A stretch of DNA of 10,282 nucleotides, taken from contig JAKAZF010000045.1 of assembly GCA_021826605.1 (NCBI GenBank), positions 1-10,282 of the forward strand, written 5' to 3'. A model generated the notes under the pieces. That model was not told where the DNA came from. It saw nothing but the letters and a program-made list of their open reading frames with translations, and made no database searches. Positions 1-6,482 of this stretch are shown one piece after another. The position numbers were made by a program, and so were the translations under genes. This DNA is from Planctomycetota bacterium (GTDB lineage: Bacteria > Planctomycetota > Phycisphaerae > WQYP01). Every line of letters begins with the position of its first letter. The first letter of the stretch is position 1.

Positions 1-374
1 GGGCTCGCAGTGCTCCCCGATCCACCGTTGTTCACCGATGTTACGCCGTTAGCTTGGTTGAATTTATGAGCGTTGGAAATGCTCAATGTGACAGTCGTTC
101 CGCTCAGGGAGATCGGACTGGATGTGGAGTACGAGGAACTGCCACTGCCAGCTACTTCGTTCCAATTGTTCTGAGCATAGCTGCCAAAGCCTGCGGTCAG
201 GTTCTGCACAGGTCCGATCGTGGATACTGAATTGTTCAGTTCGACCGTGTCGCCATTACCGATTTCTTTGAACTGCACGCCGATACTCGTTGCATGTACC
301 GCCCCCGCCGTAGCGATTACTCCACCCAACAATGCCGCCGCCGCCAGAACTGAACCATTTGATTTGAGAATCAT
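1..374 (-). CDS. Exported protein, N-terminal part (runs off left edge)
   Basis: An open frame reads without a stop from an ATG at 374-372 to the window edge, giving 124 codons of a longer protein. A strong Shine-Dalgarno, AAGGAG (383-388 on the complement), sits 8 bases before the ATG and fixes the start. The N-terminus is a clear signal peptide: K4, then an Ala/Leu/Gly-rich core, with likely cleavage after AVHA (about residue 28). The mature part begins TSIGVQF and is rich in Ser, Thr, Asn and Gly, with an NNWNEVAG stretch. From memory this style (IGVxF near the mature start, later NNWN) is common in planctomycete and verrucomicrobial PEP-CTERM proteins, so a C-terminal sorting signal outside the window is plausible but not seen. 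Substrate and function are unknown. It lies on the same strand as the GH28 gene, 513 bp downstream of it. Confidence 0.8.
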   Translation of the reverse strand, partial: MILKSNGSVLAAAALLGGVIATAGAVHATSIGVQFKEIGNGDTVELNNSVSTIGPVQNLTAGFGSYAQNNWNEVAGSGSSSYSTSSPISLSGTTVTLSISNAHKFNQANGVTSVNNGGSGSTAS

Positions 375-600
375 AGTTCTCACTCCTTAAAAAAACAGGC
401 TTGCTCCATTCTTCGCCTCCGGCAACAAGCCGAGTCGTAAATGAAGCGGACACTTGAAATTTTCAAACACACTTATGGATTCTGCCGCAACGTTATGACA
501 CAACTTTGCGGCCAACATCGCTTCGGCTTTACAAAAATGAATGGCGAATCAGAAACCGCCCAGCAAAAGCCGAACTATCAATTCCACAACAAGCGTACAA

Positions 601-617
601 TATTATGGCGCACATGT
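601..617 (-). promoter_or_regulatory. Operator-like motif, copy 1
   Basis: Read on the minus strand this is ACATGTGCGCCATAATA, a variant of the TGTGCGC-n-AATAT motif found five times around the GH28 locus. It lies about 235 bases upstream of the ATG at 374 and directly follows a TTGAC on the same strand (complement of 616-620). It has one extra base between core and AT block compared with the other copies, so it is the weakest match. Confidence 0.3.
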
Positions 618-666
618 CAAGCACAAAATTATATTCGTTCAAATTTTATTTTAGAAATATAAAAAG

Positions 667-684
667 ATATTGTGCGCACGATAT
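667..684. promoter_or_regulatory. Operator-like near-perfect palindrome, copy 2
   Basis: ATATTGTGCGCACGATAT is an 18-bp palindrome with a single mismatched pair (671/680) centred on CG at 675-676. It is the most symmetrical copy of the motif. A palindrome with a central CG and AT-rich ends is the usual form of LacI-family operators, but no regulator gene is present in the window, so the binding protein is unknown. Confidence 0.45.
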
Positions 685-851
685 AGAGCTTCATTCTCCT
701 CCCGTGAAATCATTACCGAAGCACCTTAGATAAGAATCTCAAGAACACGGTAAATATAAGAGTTTTTATTTGCCACGCTCACTTTATCAGGCGGTAGGCT
801 TAACGCTATTGAGTCCCAGCACTATCTAATTCAGGCGATCCCGCTTAGTTT

Positions 852-868
852 CCAATGTGCGCAATATC
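852..868 (+). promoter_or_regulatory. Operator-like motif, copy 3
   Basis: CCAATGTGCGCAATATC shares the TGTGCGC core and the following AATAT, with the spacer shortened. It starts about 20 bases past the GH28 stop codon, in the gap that leads to the exported-protein gene. A site just behind a gene is less expected for an operator, so it may serve the downstream gene or be a degenerate copy. Confidence 0.3.
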
Positions 869-887
869 ATATTGACGAATAAATCAT

Positions 888-2294
888 TTACGTTCGCGCA
901 TTCATGCAAATACGCTTGGAATTTTCTTGGAATAATAGCACCACGATGCCAAGAAGCACAATGGCCCAAGTTGACGGTTCCGCTACGGTTAGCGTATCGC
1001 CATACATGCTTAAACCAGGACCACTGAGTGCCGAAAATGAATTGTTACTCCCCAACTGCAGGTTCTGAACGTAATAAACGCCCAAACCACTGTTGCCGGA
1101 GAGATGCATATTATTAAGCGACAAGCCGGTAAAATTCGTCGCCGGCGCGCCGCTTCCGGTCAGCGGCTCGCCATAAATTAATCCATCCTGCGATGCGCCG
1201 CTGGCGGTTATGCCATTAAAGACAATATTTTTCCACAGCGGTGTGGTGCTGTTGAGCGTTGCCGCGGTAACGGCGGCAGGATCTCTGGGAAAGTTATCGC
1301 TGCCATTTTCATAAAAGCTGGTAATCGCGATTGGCATCGCTACATTAGTCATCTGAATATTACTATAGCTGACATTTTGCACCAGGCCGCCATATCCGGC
1401 ACCAGCTTTGAGCCGCAAACCGTTGCTGGTGCCATTGAATGTCACATTGCTGACCGTCATGCCATTTACGCCATCATTGGTCTGACCGCCGATGGAAATG
1501 CCGTGGCCGGAACCGATGGTCAAATTGGTAATAACAATGTTATTGCATGCGGTGTTTTGCGGCTTGATGGCGATATCGTCGTCCCCTGTGGAAATGGATG
1601 AATTTTCAATCAGATAATTGGAGCCGGAGGGATCAATCCCGTCGGTATTGGGGGAATTGGAAGCTGCGGTGATGGTAACGCCGTTGATGGTGACATTATT
1701 GGTCTTATTAAACGCAAGGTGCTCCATGGGCGAATTTTCAAGTGTGACGTTTTCGACGGCAATTTGTGATGAATTCTGAATATCAACCAGAAACGGCCGC
1801 GGCGACGATGGGTTTGTCCACCACGAACTGCCGTTGCCATTAATTGTTCCTCCGCCGGATATCTCGGTGTTGCTGATATTATTGGCGAAAATAAATGGCT
1901 TTGAACCGGAAGTGTACTGGCTTTTCGCGAGCATCTCGAGGGTTGCCCCGCTGGCAATATCAAGATTGATATTACTGGAAAGATTTAACGCCCCGGCCAT
2001 AAATACGCCGGTCCCGCTGTCAGGAATTAAAACAGTGCCCCCGCCTGCGGCAGATGCGGCATTGATCGCGTTTTGAATGGCGAGCGTATCCGTGTTGCTG
2101 CCATTTCCCACCGCTCCGTAGCTGGTAACATTGAATATGCCGTTGGGAATAACCGGAAGCGCCGGGGCAGCGGCAACCACACCCGAGAAAGCAAATGATG
2201 CAGCCGCGATAGGAGCGAATCGATTCGAAAAGCGCTTGGCATAACAACGGCGGCATGATGCCGCAGCCACCGCTTGCCTCGTGGCGAATTGCAT
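888..2294 (-). CDS. GH28 polygalacturonase-like enzyme with PEP-CTERM-like tail
   Basis: Predicted exported enzyme of glycoside hydrolase family 28, which hydrolyses galacturonan or rhamnogalacturonan links in pectin. I place the start at ATG 2294, because GGAGG lies 8 bases before it; an in-frame ATG 60 bases upstream has no such site. The 468-residue product has a long basic N-region and a hydrophobic stretch ending in VVAAAPA (about residue 40). The parallel beta-helix follows, opening with the typical FNVTSYGAVGNG. All four GH28 signatures are visible: NTD (216-218), GDDD (237-240, catalytic Asp pair), GHG (263-265) and RLK in place of the usual RIK (294-296). The C-terminus has AEPSTWA (438-444), a hydrophobic helix and the basic tail ENSKR, matching a PEP-CTERM/exosortase signal in which the first Pro is Ala. 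The exact substrate cannot be told. Its upstream gap carries two operator-like motifs 52 bp apart. Confidence 0.93.
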   Translation of the reverse strand: MQFATRQAVAAASCRRCYAKRFSNRFAPIAAASFAFSGVVAAAPALPVIPNGIFNVTSYGAVGNGSNTDTLAIQNAINAASAAGGGTVLIPDSGTGVFMAGALNLSSNINLDIASGATLEMLAKSQYTSGSKPFIFANNISNTEISGGGTINGNGSSWWTNPSSPRPFLVDIQNSSQIAVENVTLENSPMEHLAFNKTNNVTINGVTITAASNSPNTDGIDPSGSNYLIENSSISTGDDDIAIKPQNTACNNIVITNLTIGSGHGISIGGQTNDGVNGMTVSNVTFNGTSNGLRLKAGAGYGGLVQNVSYSNIQMTNVAMPIAITSFYENGSDNFPRDPAAVTAATLNSTTPLWKNIVFNGITASGASQDGLIYGEPLTGSGAPATNFTGLSLNNMHLSGNSGLGVYYVQNLQLGSNNSFSALSGPGLSMYGDTLTVAEPSTWAIVLLGIVVLLFQENSKRICMNART

Positions 2295-2334
2295 GGCGAT
2301 ATCCTCCGAAAAAGCACGAAAAGCAAACATACAG

Positions 2335-2351
2335 CATATTAGCGCACAATA
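2335..2351 (-). promoter_or_regulatory. Operator-like motif, copy 4 (GH28 proximal)
   Basis: On the minus strand this reads TATTGTGCGCTAATATG, sharing TTGTGCGC and TAATATG with copy 5. It lies about 50 bases upstream of the GH28 ATG. Its TAATAT could also serve as a -10 box, so a protein bound here would be well placed to block transcription of the pectinase gene. Confidence 0.42.
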
Positions 2352-2385
2352 CAAGAATAAATGAAATACATTTTTATTATCTTTT

Positions 2386-2403
2386 CATATTATGCGCACA
2401 ATT
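2386..2403 (-). promoter_or_regulatory. Operator-like motif, copy 5 (GH28 distal)
   Basis: On the minus strand this reads AATTGTGCGCATAATATGA. Its GCGCAC core starts 52 bp from that of copy 4, close to five helical turns, so both sites face the same side of the DNA. That arrangement suits cooperative binding or looping by one regulator. Confidence 0.42.
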
Positions 2404-2691
2404 GTATTCCTTGGCTTACCGATGGATTGATGATCAAATGGCTGCCGTCATTTTTTTGCCCGGAACCGGGGCCGCGTTGATCGATCGAAATGCACTTATT
2501 TTTTGGAGATACGCCACGATCGGACATTGATTTAGTTGCGAAGTGCGGTTCGTTCTGGCATGCCAGGAAACATATCCGCGCCCGATGAGCATGTGGCCGA
2601 CTCATTTTCCTCCATTGAGCGGAACGGCTAATATACCGCTGTGCCGGGAAGTTCCGGCGTGAGAACATAAACTCCGGAGCCAAAGCTGCCC

Positions 2692-3357
2692 ATGCGAATC
2701 ATTCTGTATGGCGATTCAATGACGGAATATCTGCACCGGCCGCCGCGCATGCTGGTCGATGCTCTGCATGACATACAGCCGGACCGGGCCTATGAGATAT
2801 CCAATTGGGCTATTGGCGGGACCCGGGCGGAACTGGTTTTGTATCGACTGTTGTATGAATTCTGGCATGGTCGCGAGCGGATGCTGCCATTAACGCAGAG
2901 CCAGCCGGATATTGTGGTCATTGAATCGTGCGCGTTTAACAACGCCAATGATCGGGAAGAGGGCATTGGCAACTTCCGGCAGATTTGGGACCAGATTCTC
3001 GCAACATGCCGTGAACATGCGCCGAATGCGCGGATGATCACGTATCTGACCATCGGCAGTTCGCCGATGGTTCCGCAGGAACGATCCAATCGACTATTCT
3101 TTCATGCATTGCCGGAGGTCTTTGCATATCGTCATACCTGGCGGGAAAAGTATCAGGATGCCTTTGAGCAGTGGGCGAAGCAGACGGGGGTAGAATTGGT
3201 GAATGTACGCGAAGAAGTTAAGCGGCAGGAAGCGCTGGGCGTACCGCGTGAACATTGGATTTCCGCGGATGGCGTTCACCCCAATGCCGCAGGCGTGGAG
3301 TTAATATCAAGGGCACTTGCTCGTGCGATTGCCGGGCCTGGAGGAACGTCGGTATGA
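2692..3357 (+). CDS. SGNH/GDSL-family hydrolase
   Basis: Predicted serine esterase or lipase-like hydrolase of the SGNH fold, 221 residues, the normal single-domain size. The family blocks are in order: GDSM with nucleophile S9, the oxyanion-hole Gly in IGGTRAE (42-43), an Asn-rich block FNNAND (82-87) at the block III position, and DGVHPN (193-198) with D193 and H196 completing the triad. No signal peptide or lipobox is present, so the protein is probably cytoplasmic. Substrates in this family range from acyl esters to acetylated sugars. Removing acetyl groups from imported pectin fragments would suit the neighbouring GH28 gene, but this is inference from position only. The ribosome site is weak (GGAG 13 bases before the ATG). 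The stop overlaps the next start as ATGA. Confidence 0.88.
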   Translation: MRIILYGDSMTEYLHRPPRMLVDALHDIQPDRAYEISNWAIGGTRAELVLYRLLYEFWHGRERMLPLTQSQPDIVVIESCAFNNANDREEGIGNFRQIWDQILATCREHAPNARMITYLTIGSSPMVPQERSNRLFFHALPEVFAYRHTWREKYQDAFEQWAKQTGVELVNVREEVKRQEALGVPREHWISADGVHPNAAGVELISRALARAIAGPGGTSV

Positions 3358-3878
3358 GTGATACCGCATCGAATAATCCGATCCCCGCAACGGTTAAACC
3401 GCCCCACCGCAACCGCATTCTGCTGACCATCGCGTTATTTAAATTTTTTAAAGCGGCGGCCCTGATAACAGCGGGCATACTGGCCCTTACGTTTCGTCAT
3501 GCCAATTTAACGGTTATCGCCACGCACTGGATGGATAAATTTCGCCTGGATCCGCATAACAAATATGTGGACTGGGGTCTGGATCATGTGAAACTGGTGC
3601 ACGCGAAGCAGCTTGAGATGCTTGCGGCCGGCACATTTGTCTATGCGATTCTGTTTCTGGTGGAAGGAATCGGGCTGTATCGGGAGAAAGTGTGGGGGGA
3701 ATACCTGGTGATTGTGGAAGTATGCCTGCTGATGCCATTCGAGGCCATCGAACTGGTTGCCAAGCCGGACCTTATTCGGGTTGGTTTGCTGATCGCGAAC
3801 ATACTTATTCTGATATATCTGCTCTATCTGCGTATAAAAACAGTCCGGCGCGAGCGACGGGAAAAGCTGGCGCATTAA
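3354..3878 (+). CDS. DUF2127-like integral membrane protein
   Basis: A 174-residue membrane protein of unknown function that matches the look of the DUF2127 family. It has a short polar N-terminus, a first helix (about 22-47, with the LFKFFKAA stretch), a soluble loop holding HWMDKFRLDPHNKYV, and three more helices (about 88-108, 115-135, 140-160). These include AAGTFVYAILFLVEGIGL and the E-rich third helix, and the tail is basic. I chose the ATG at 3354 because GGAGG ends 9 bases before it and the ATG overlaps the SGNH stop as ATGA. An earlier in-frame ATG at 3255 would lie deep in the SGNH gene and add an unlikely peptide. The overlap points to translational coupling, so the two genes form an operon. 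No enzymatic residues are apparent. Confidence 0.85.
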   Translation: MSDTASNNPIPATVKPPHRNRILLTIALFKFFKAAALITAGILALTFRHANLTVIATHWMDKFRLDPHNKYVDWGLDHVKLVHAKQLEMLAAGTFVYAILFLVEGIGLYREKVWGEYLVIVEVCLLMPFEAIELVAKPDLIRVGLLIANILILIYLLYLRIKTVRRERREKLAH

Positions 3879-4224
3879 AGCCGATAGGACCATTACAGGT
3901 ATATGTCCAGTTACATTCATCCCACTGCATTGCGGATCAACGCCGCCGTGCCATCACCTGTTCACGCACACCACCAATGTGACCGCGTTTATCTGACACC
4001 TCCGCCGGGTTGGACCGCATGGGCAAATTCAACCGGTGGAACGGGGCAAACGGAAAAATCAAACCATCGCCTGAAATCGGCTCCGTTGCCGGCGCACGAG
4101 GAAGCATATCATGCGCCGCGTGATATCTGTCATGCGGCGGACTGGAAAATCATCGTCATCGGCAAGTTCCCCGGCAGATGATCGGGAGTTTACAATTGTC
4201 CAACATCCAACACGCCTCAAGAAA
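3879..4224. other. Convergent intergenic region after DUF2127 gene
   Basis: A 346-bp gap separates two convergent genes. A plus-strand frame of 92 codons (3903-4181) starts 24 bases past the DUF2127 stop. It has fairly ordinary codon choice but only a weak ribosome site, and I recognise no domain, so I do not call it a gene. The gap holds a long inverted repeat at 4106-4126, listed separately. No classical T-run terminator is seen for either gene. Confidence 0.5.
4106..4126. repeat. 21-bp inverted repeat between convergent genes
   Basis: Two 10-base arms, ATATCATGCG and CGCGTGATAT, surround a single C (4116). They pair fully except for one T-G position (4112/4120). There is no following T-run, so it is not a standard terminator. 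As DNA it resembles a protein-binding palindrome; as RNA it could form a hairpin at the ends of either convergent transcript. Confidence 0.5.
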
Positions 4225-5577
4225 TTACAATTCCTTGACGATCAGGCTGGCGAGATTGCTGCGTTCGGGGCGTTCGAGCGTAACATGGCCGACGAGTTCG
4301 GAATTTTTAAGCCTCTCAATGGTAAATGACAAGCCATTGGAATTGGCATCCAGATATGGATTGTCAATTTGTTCGGCATCACCGGTTAATACAATTTTGG
4401 TACCTTCACCCACGCGGCTGATGATGGTTTTAATTTCGTGGGGTGTAAGGTTCTGGGCCTCATCAACGATCATAAACTGATGCGGGATGCTGCGCCCGCG
4501 AATATACGTCAGAGCTTCCAGCACAACCTTGCCGCTTTCGATCAATGCCTTGAGTTTGGCTTCGACATTGGCCGATTCAGCACTGTGCACCCGGCGGTCC
4601 TGGAGGAGGAATTCGAGATTGTCGAAAATCGGCTGCATCCAGGCGGCCAATTTTTCGTCCTTGCTGCCGGGCAGAAACCCGATATCCCGCCCCAACGGCA
4701 TAATCGGTCGCGCCACAAGCAACCGCTCATAGCGCTGCTCATTGAAGCATTTGGTCATGCCGGCGGCCAGCGCCAGCAGGGTTTTTCCCGTGCCGGCGGT
4801 GCCCATCAGCGTAACCATCTGCACGTCATCATCAAGCAGCAGATCCAAGGCCATGGTCTGCTGGACGTTGCGGGGAAGAATACCGAAGCAGGCTTTTTTA
4901 GCCCGCATCAGCGGCAACACCGCCTGCAATGAACTGACATATCGGGCCAAACCGGTCTGATGCTCATCCATGCTGTTGCGAAAGAGAACAAATTCGTTGG
5001 CAAACAGCGGCGGATTGAGTTTGGAAAGAACCGGGTCCTGAATGGGTATTTTCTTTTCCGCATAAAGCCGATCAATAACGGCCCCATCCACCTTTAATTC
5101 CCGATAGCCCGCATAAAGCGTTTCGTAATCGACCTTCTGCGATTCAAAATCCGCGGTGTTGATTCCCAGGGCATCGGATTTGATGCGGGCGTTAATATCT
5201 TTGCTGATAAAGGTAACCGGCTTGCCCTGTTCCTTCAGATGATAAGCCACCGCAATAATCCGGTTATCCGGCACACCCGCATTGAGACCTGGAACGGGTG
5301 TTTGTTCCATGGCCACTCGGATGCAGCCGTGGTGGCCGTTCCATTTTACGCCATCCGCCAGGTGGCCGCGCTCACGGAGTTGATCAAGATGGCGAATGAC
5401 CATACGCGAGTTGCGGCCAACGTCATTGGTATCTTTCTTGAATTTATCGAGTTCTTCCAGCACATCAAAGGGAATGACCACCTCGTTATCCGCAAAAGAA
5501 AACAGCGCATTGGGATTGTGCAGCAAGGCGCTGGTATCTAAAACAAAATACTTAATCGCTGCTTTGGCATTGACCAT
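4225..5577 (-). CDS. PhoH family ATPase with N-terminal PIN domain
   Basis: A 450-residue PIN-PhoH (PhoH2/YlaK type) protein. Residues 8-145 form a PIN ribonuclease-like domain with its acidic residues in place: D14 in VLDTSALLH, E41-E42 in VLEELDKFK, D104 in PDNRI and D127 in SKDINARIK. Residues about 235-450 form the PhoH ATPase: Walker A GTAGTGKT (259-266), Walker B MIVDEAQN (369-376) and the LTGD strand (397-400). Family members are thought to couple ATP-driven RNA unwinding to RNA cleavage; the role in this organism is not shown. Length and domain order are normal and no key residue is missing. The start has GGAG 11 bases upstream. It is divergent from the peroxiredoxin gene across 235 bp and convergent with the DUF2127 gene. 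Confidence 0.95.
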   Translation of the reverse strand: MVNAKAAIKYFVLDTSALLHNPNALFSFADNEVVIPFDVLEELDKFKKDTNDVGRNSRMVIRHLDQLRERGHLADGVKWNGHHGCIRVAMEQTPVPGLNAGVPDNRIIAVAYHLKEQGKPVTFISKDINARIKSDALGINTADFESQKVDYETLYAGYRELKVDGAVIDRLYAEKKIPIQDPVLSKLNPPLFANEFVLFRNSMDEHQTGLARYVSSLQAVLPLMRAKKACFGILPRNVQQTMALDLLLDDDVQMVTLMGTAGTGKTLLALAAGMTKCFNEQRYERLLVARPIMPLGRDIGFLPGSKDEKLAAWMQPIFDNLEFLLQDRRVHSAESANVEAKLKALIESGKVVLEALTYIRGRSIPHQFMIVDEAQNLTPHEIKTIISRVGEGTKIVLTGDAEQIDNPYLDANSNGLSFTIERLKNSELVGHVTLERPERSNLASLIVKEL

Positions 5578-5728
5578 TGCTTGTTTTGCTCCGCTGTAAA
5601 CTCACCTGACACCCGGGAGGCAACCGCCGCCCTATAACCGTTATCGTCTCAATGTACCATCGAGCACAAGCCTAATACATTATTACCGTCCCAAAACCCG
5701 CTTTTGTGCAAATTGGATTGCCGGCAGC

Positions 5729-5756
5729 TTGCAAAGCATCGCGGTATAACCATAAT
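5729..5756 (+). promoter_or_regulatory. Candidate sigma70-type promoter for peroxiredoxin
   Basis: TTGCAA (5729-5734, 4 of 6 to consensus) is followed by a 16-base spacer and CATAAT (5751-5756, 5 of 6). It lies about 57 bases before the ATG, a suitable distance. A TATAAC at 5745-5750 is an alternative -10. No clear OxyR-type or PerR-type box was recognised. Confidence 0.35.
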
Positions 5757-5812
5757 TCCTGCCTTGGATTTTGGTTTGTATTGGCTTGGTTTTAACATCT
5801 GGAGTATTTTCA

Positions 5813-6415
5813 ATGCACGTTCTCGTAGGAAAACCCGCGCCGGATTTCACGGCTCCAACCGTTATGGCAGACAATTCTATCAGCGAGCGGTTCCATTTGC
5901 GCTCTTTCCTTGAGGGATCTTATGGAATTCTATTCTTTTACCCGCTGGATTTCACTTTTGTGTGCCCATCGGAGATTCTCGCATTTGATAATCGGCATGA
6001 AGAATTTCAAAAACGCAATACCAAGGTCATCGCCGTTAGCGTGGATTCACACTTTACGCACCTCGCCTGGAAACGCACGCCGGTTAAGGAAGGCGGCATC
6101 GGCAATCTGCATTTCCCGATGGTCTCGGATTTAAGCAAGGCGATTTCCCGCAGTTATGGCGTACTTCATGATGAAGCGGTGGCATTACGCGGCACCTTTT
6201 TGATTGATCAGGCGGGAATTGTGCGGCATCAACTCATTAATGATCTTCCGCTGGGCCGTAATGTCGATGAAACGCTGCGCATGGTCGATGCGCTGCAGTT
6301 TTATGAGGAAAATGGGGAAGTTTGTCCCGCCGGATGGGAACCCGGAAAGCCCGGAATGAAAGCGAATTCAGCCGGTGTGGCCGAGTATCTGGCCGCGCAC
6401 AGCCACAGCTTGTAA
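5813..6415 (+). CDS. Typical 2-Cys peroxiredoxin (AhpC/Prx1 group)
   Basis: A 200-residue thiol peroxidase that reduces hydrogen peroxide and organic peroxides in the cytoplasm. The peroxidatic Cys is C51 in DFTFVCPSE, with T48 and R126 (ALRGTF) completing the active site. The resolving Cys is C171 in GEVCPAGW, so this is the dimeric typical 2-Cys class. The overoxidation-sensitivity motif GGLG is present as GGIG (94-97), but the C-terminal YF motif is only YL (192-193), so sensitivity to overoxidation is uncertain. The ATG at 5813 is preceded by GGAG at 8 bases and gives the normal family length; an in-frame ATG 42 bases upstream would add a hydrophobic tail not typical of the family. The reductant partner is not encoded nearby. 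It is a single-gene unit, convergent with the lipoprotein gene. Confidence 0.95.
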   Translation: MHVLVGKPAPDFTAPTVMADNSISERFHLRSFLEGSYGILFFYPLDFTFVCPSEILAFDNRHEEFQKRNTKVIAVSVDSHFTHLAWKRTPVKEGGIGNLHFPMVSDLSKAISRSYGVLHDEAVALRGTFLIDQAGIVRHQLINDLPLGRNVDETLRMVDALQFYEENGEVCPAGWEPGKPGMKANSAGVAEYLAAHSHSL

Positions 6416-6482
6416 GCACCGCCGGAATTATTACCGCCCGCCCCTGGCAGCCTGACCGAGCCTGAACACAGGCCGGAAGACT

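Larger units (their letters stand above)
375..887. other. Intergenic region upstream of the exported-protein gene
   Basis: This 513-bp AT-rich gap lies between two minus-strand genes, so it should hold the promoter of the left gene and the end of the GH28 transcript. Two overlapping plus-strand frames (441-662 and 506-733) lack a good ribosome site and any recognisable protein character, so I treat them as chance. The gap contains three copies of the TGTGCGC/AATAT motif, listed separately. It also has a short inverted repeat, TTGAAATTTTCAA, at 454-466. I see no convincing hairpin plus T-run terminator after the GH28 stop. Confidence 0.6.
2295..2691. other. Divergent intergenic region between GH28 and SGNH genes
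   Basis: A 397-bp gap feeds two divergent genes. The part near GH28 (2335-2410) is AT-rich and holds two operator-like motifs listed separately. A GC hairpin around 2459-2475 next to a T-run (2451-2457) has the T-run on the wrong side for a terminator on either strand. Near the SGNH gene a tight 16-base inverted repeat, GCCGGGAAGTTCCGGC (2643-2658), would lie in the leader. TAATAT around 2630 could be a -10 box, but I see no good -35 partner. Confidence 0.5.

Noticed and set aside
441..733. Two overlapping plus-strand frames of 73 and 75 codons in the gap left of GH28
   Set aside because: No good ribosome site, mutually overlapping, AT-rich composition unlike neighbouring genes, and they run through operator-like motif copies.
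2451..2475. T-run next to a CCCGG hairpin, considered as a terminator
   Set aside because: The T-run comes before the hairpin on the plus strand and becomes an A-run after it on the minus strand, so it fits neither direction; it also lies upstream of both genes.
3903..4181. 92-codon plus-strand frame after the DUF2127 gene
   Set aside because: Codon choice is not absurd, but the ribosome site is weak, no domain is recognisable and it crosses the inverted repeat at 4106-4126. Left as a note in the intergenic entry.
4438..4932. Long plus-strand frames inside the PhoH gene
   Set aside because: They are antisense shadows of a well-supported PIN-PhoH protein with complete motifs.
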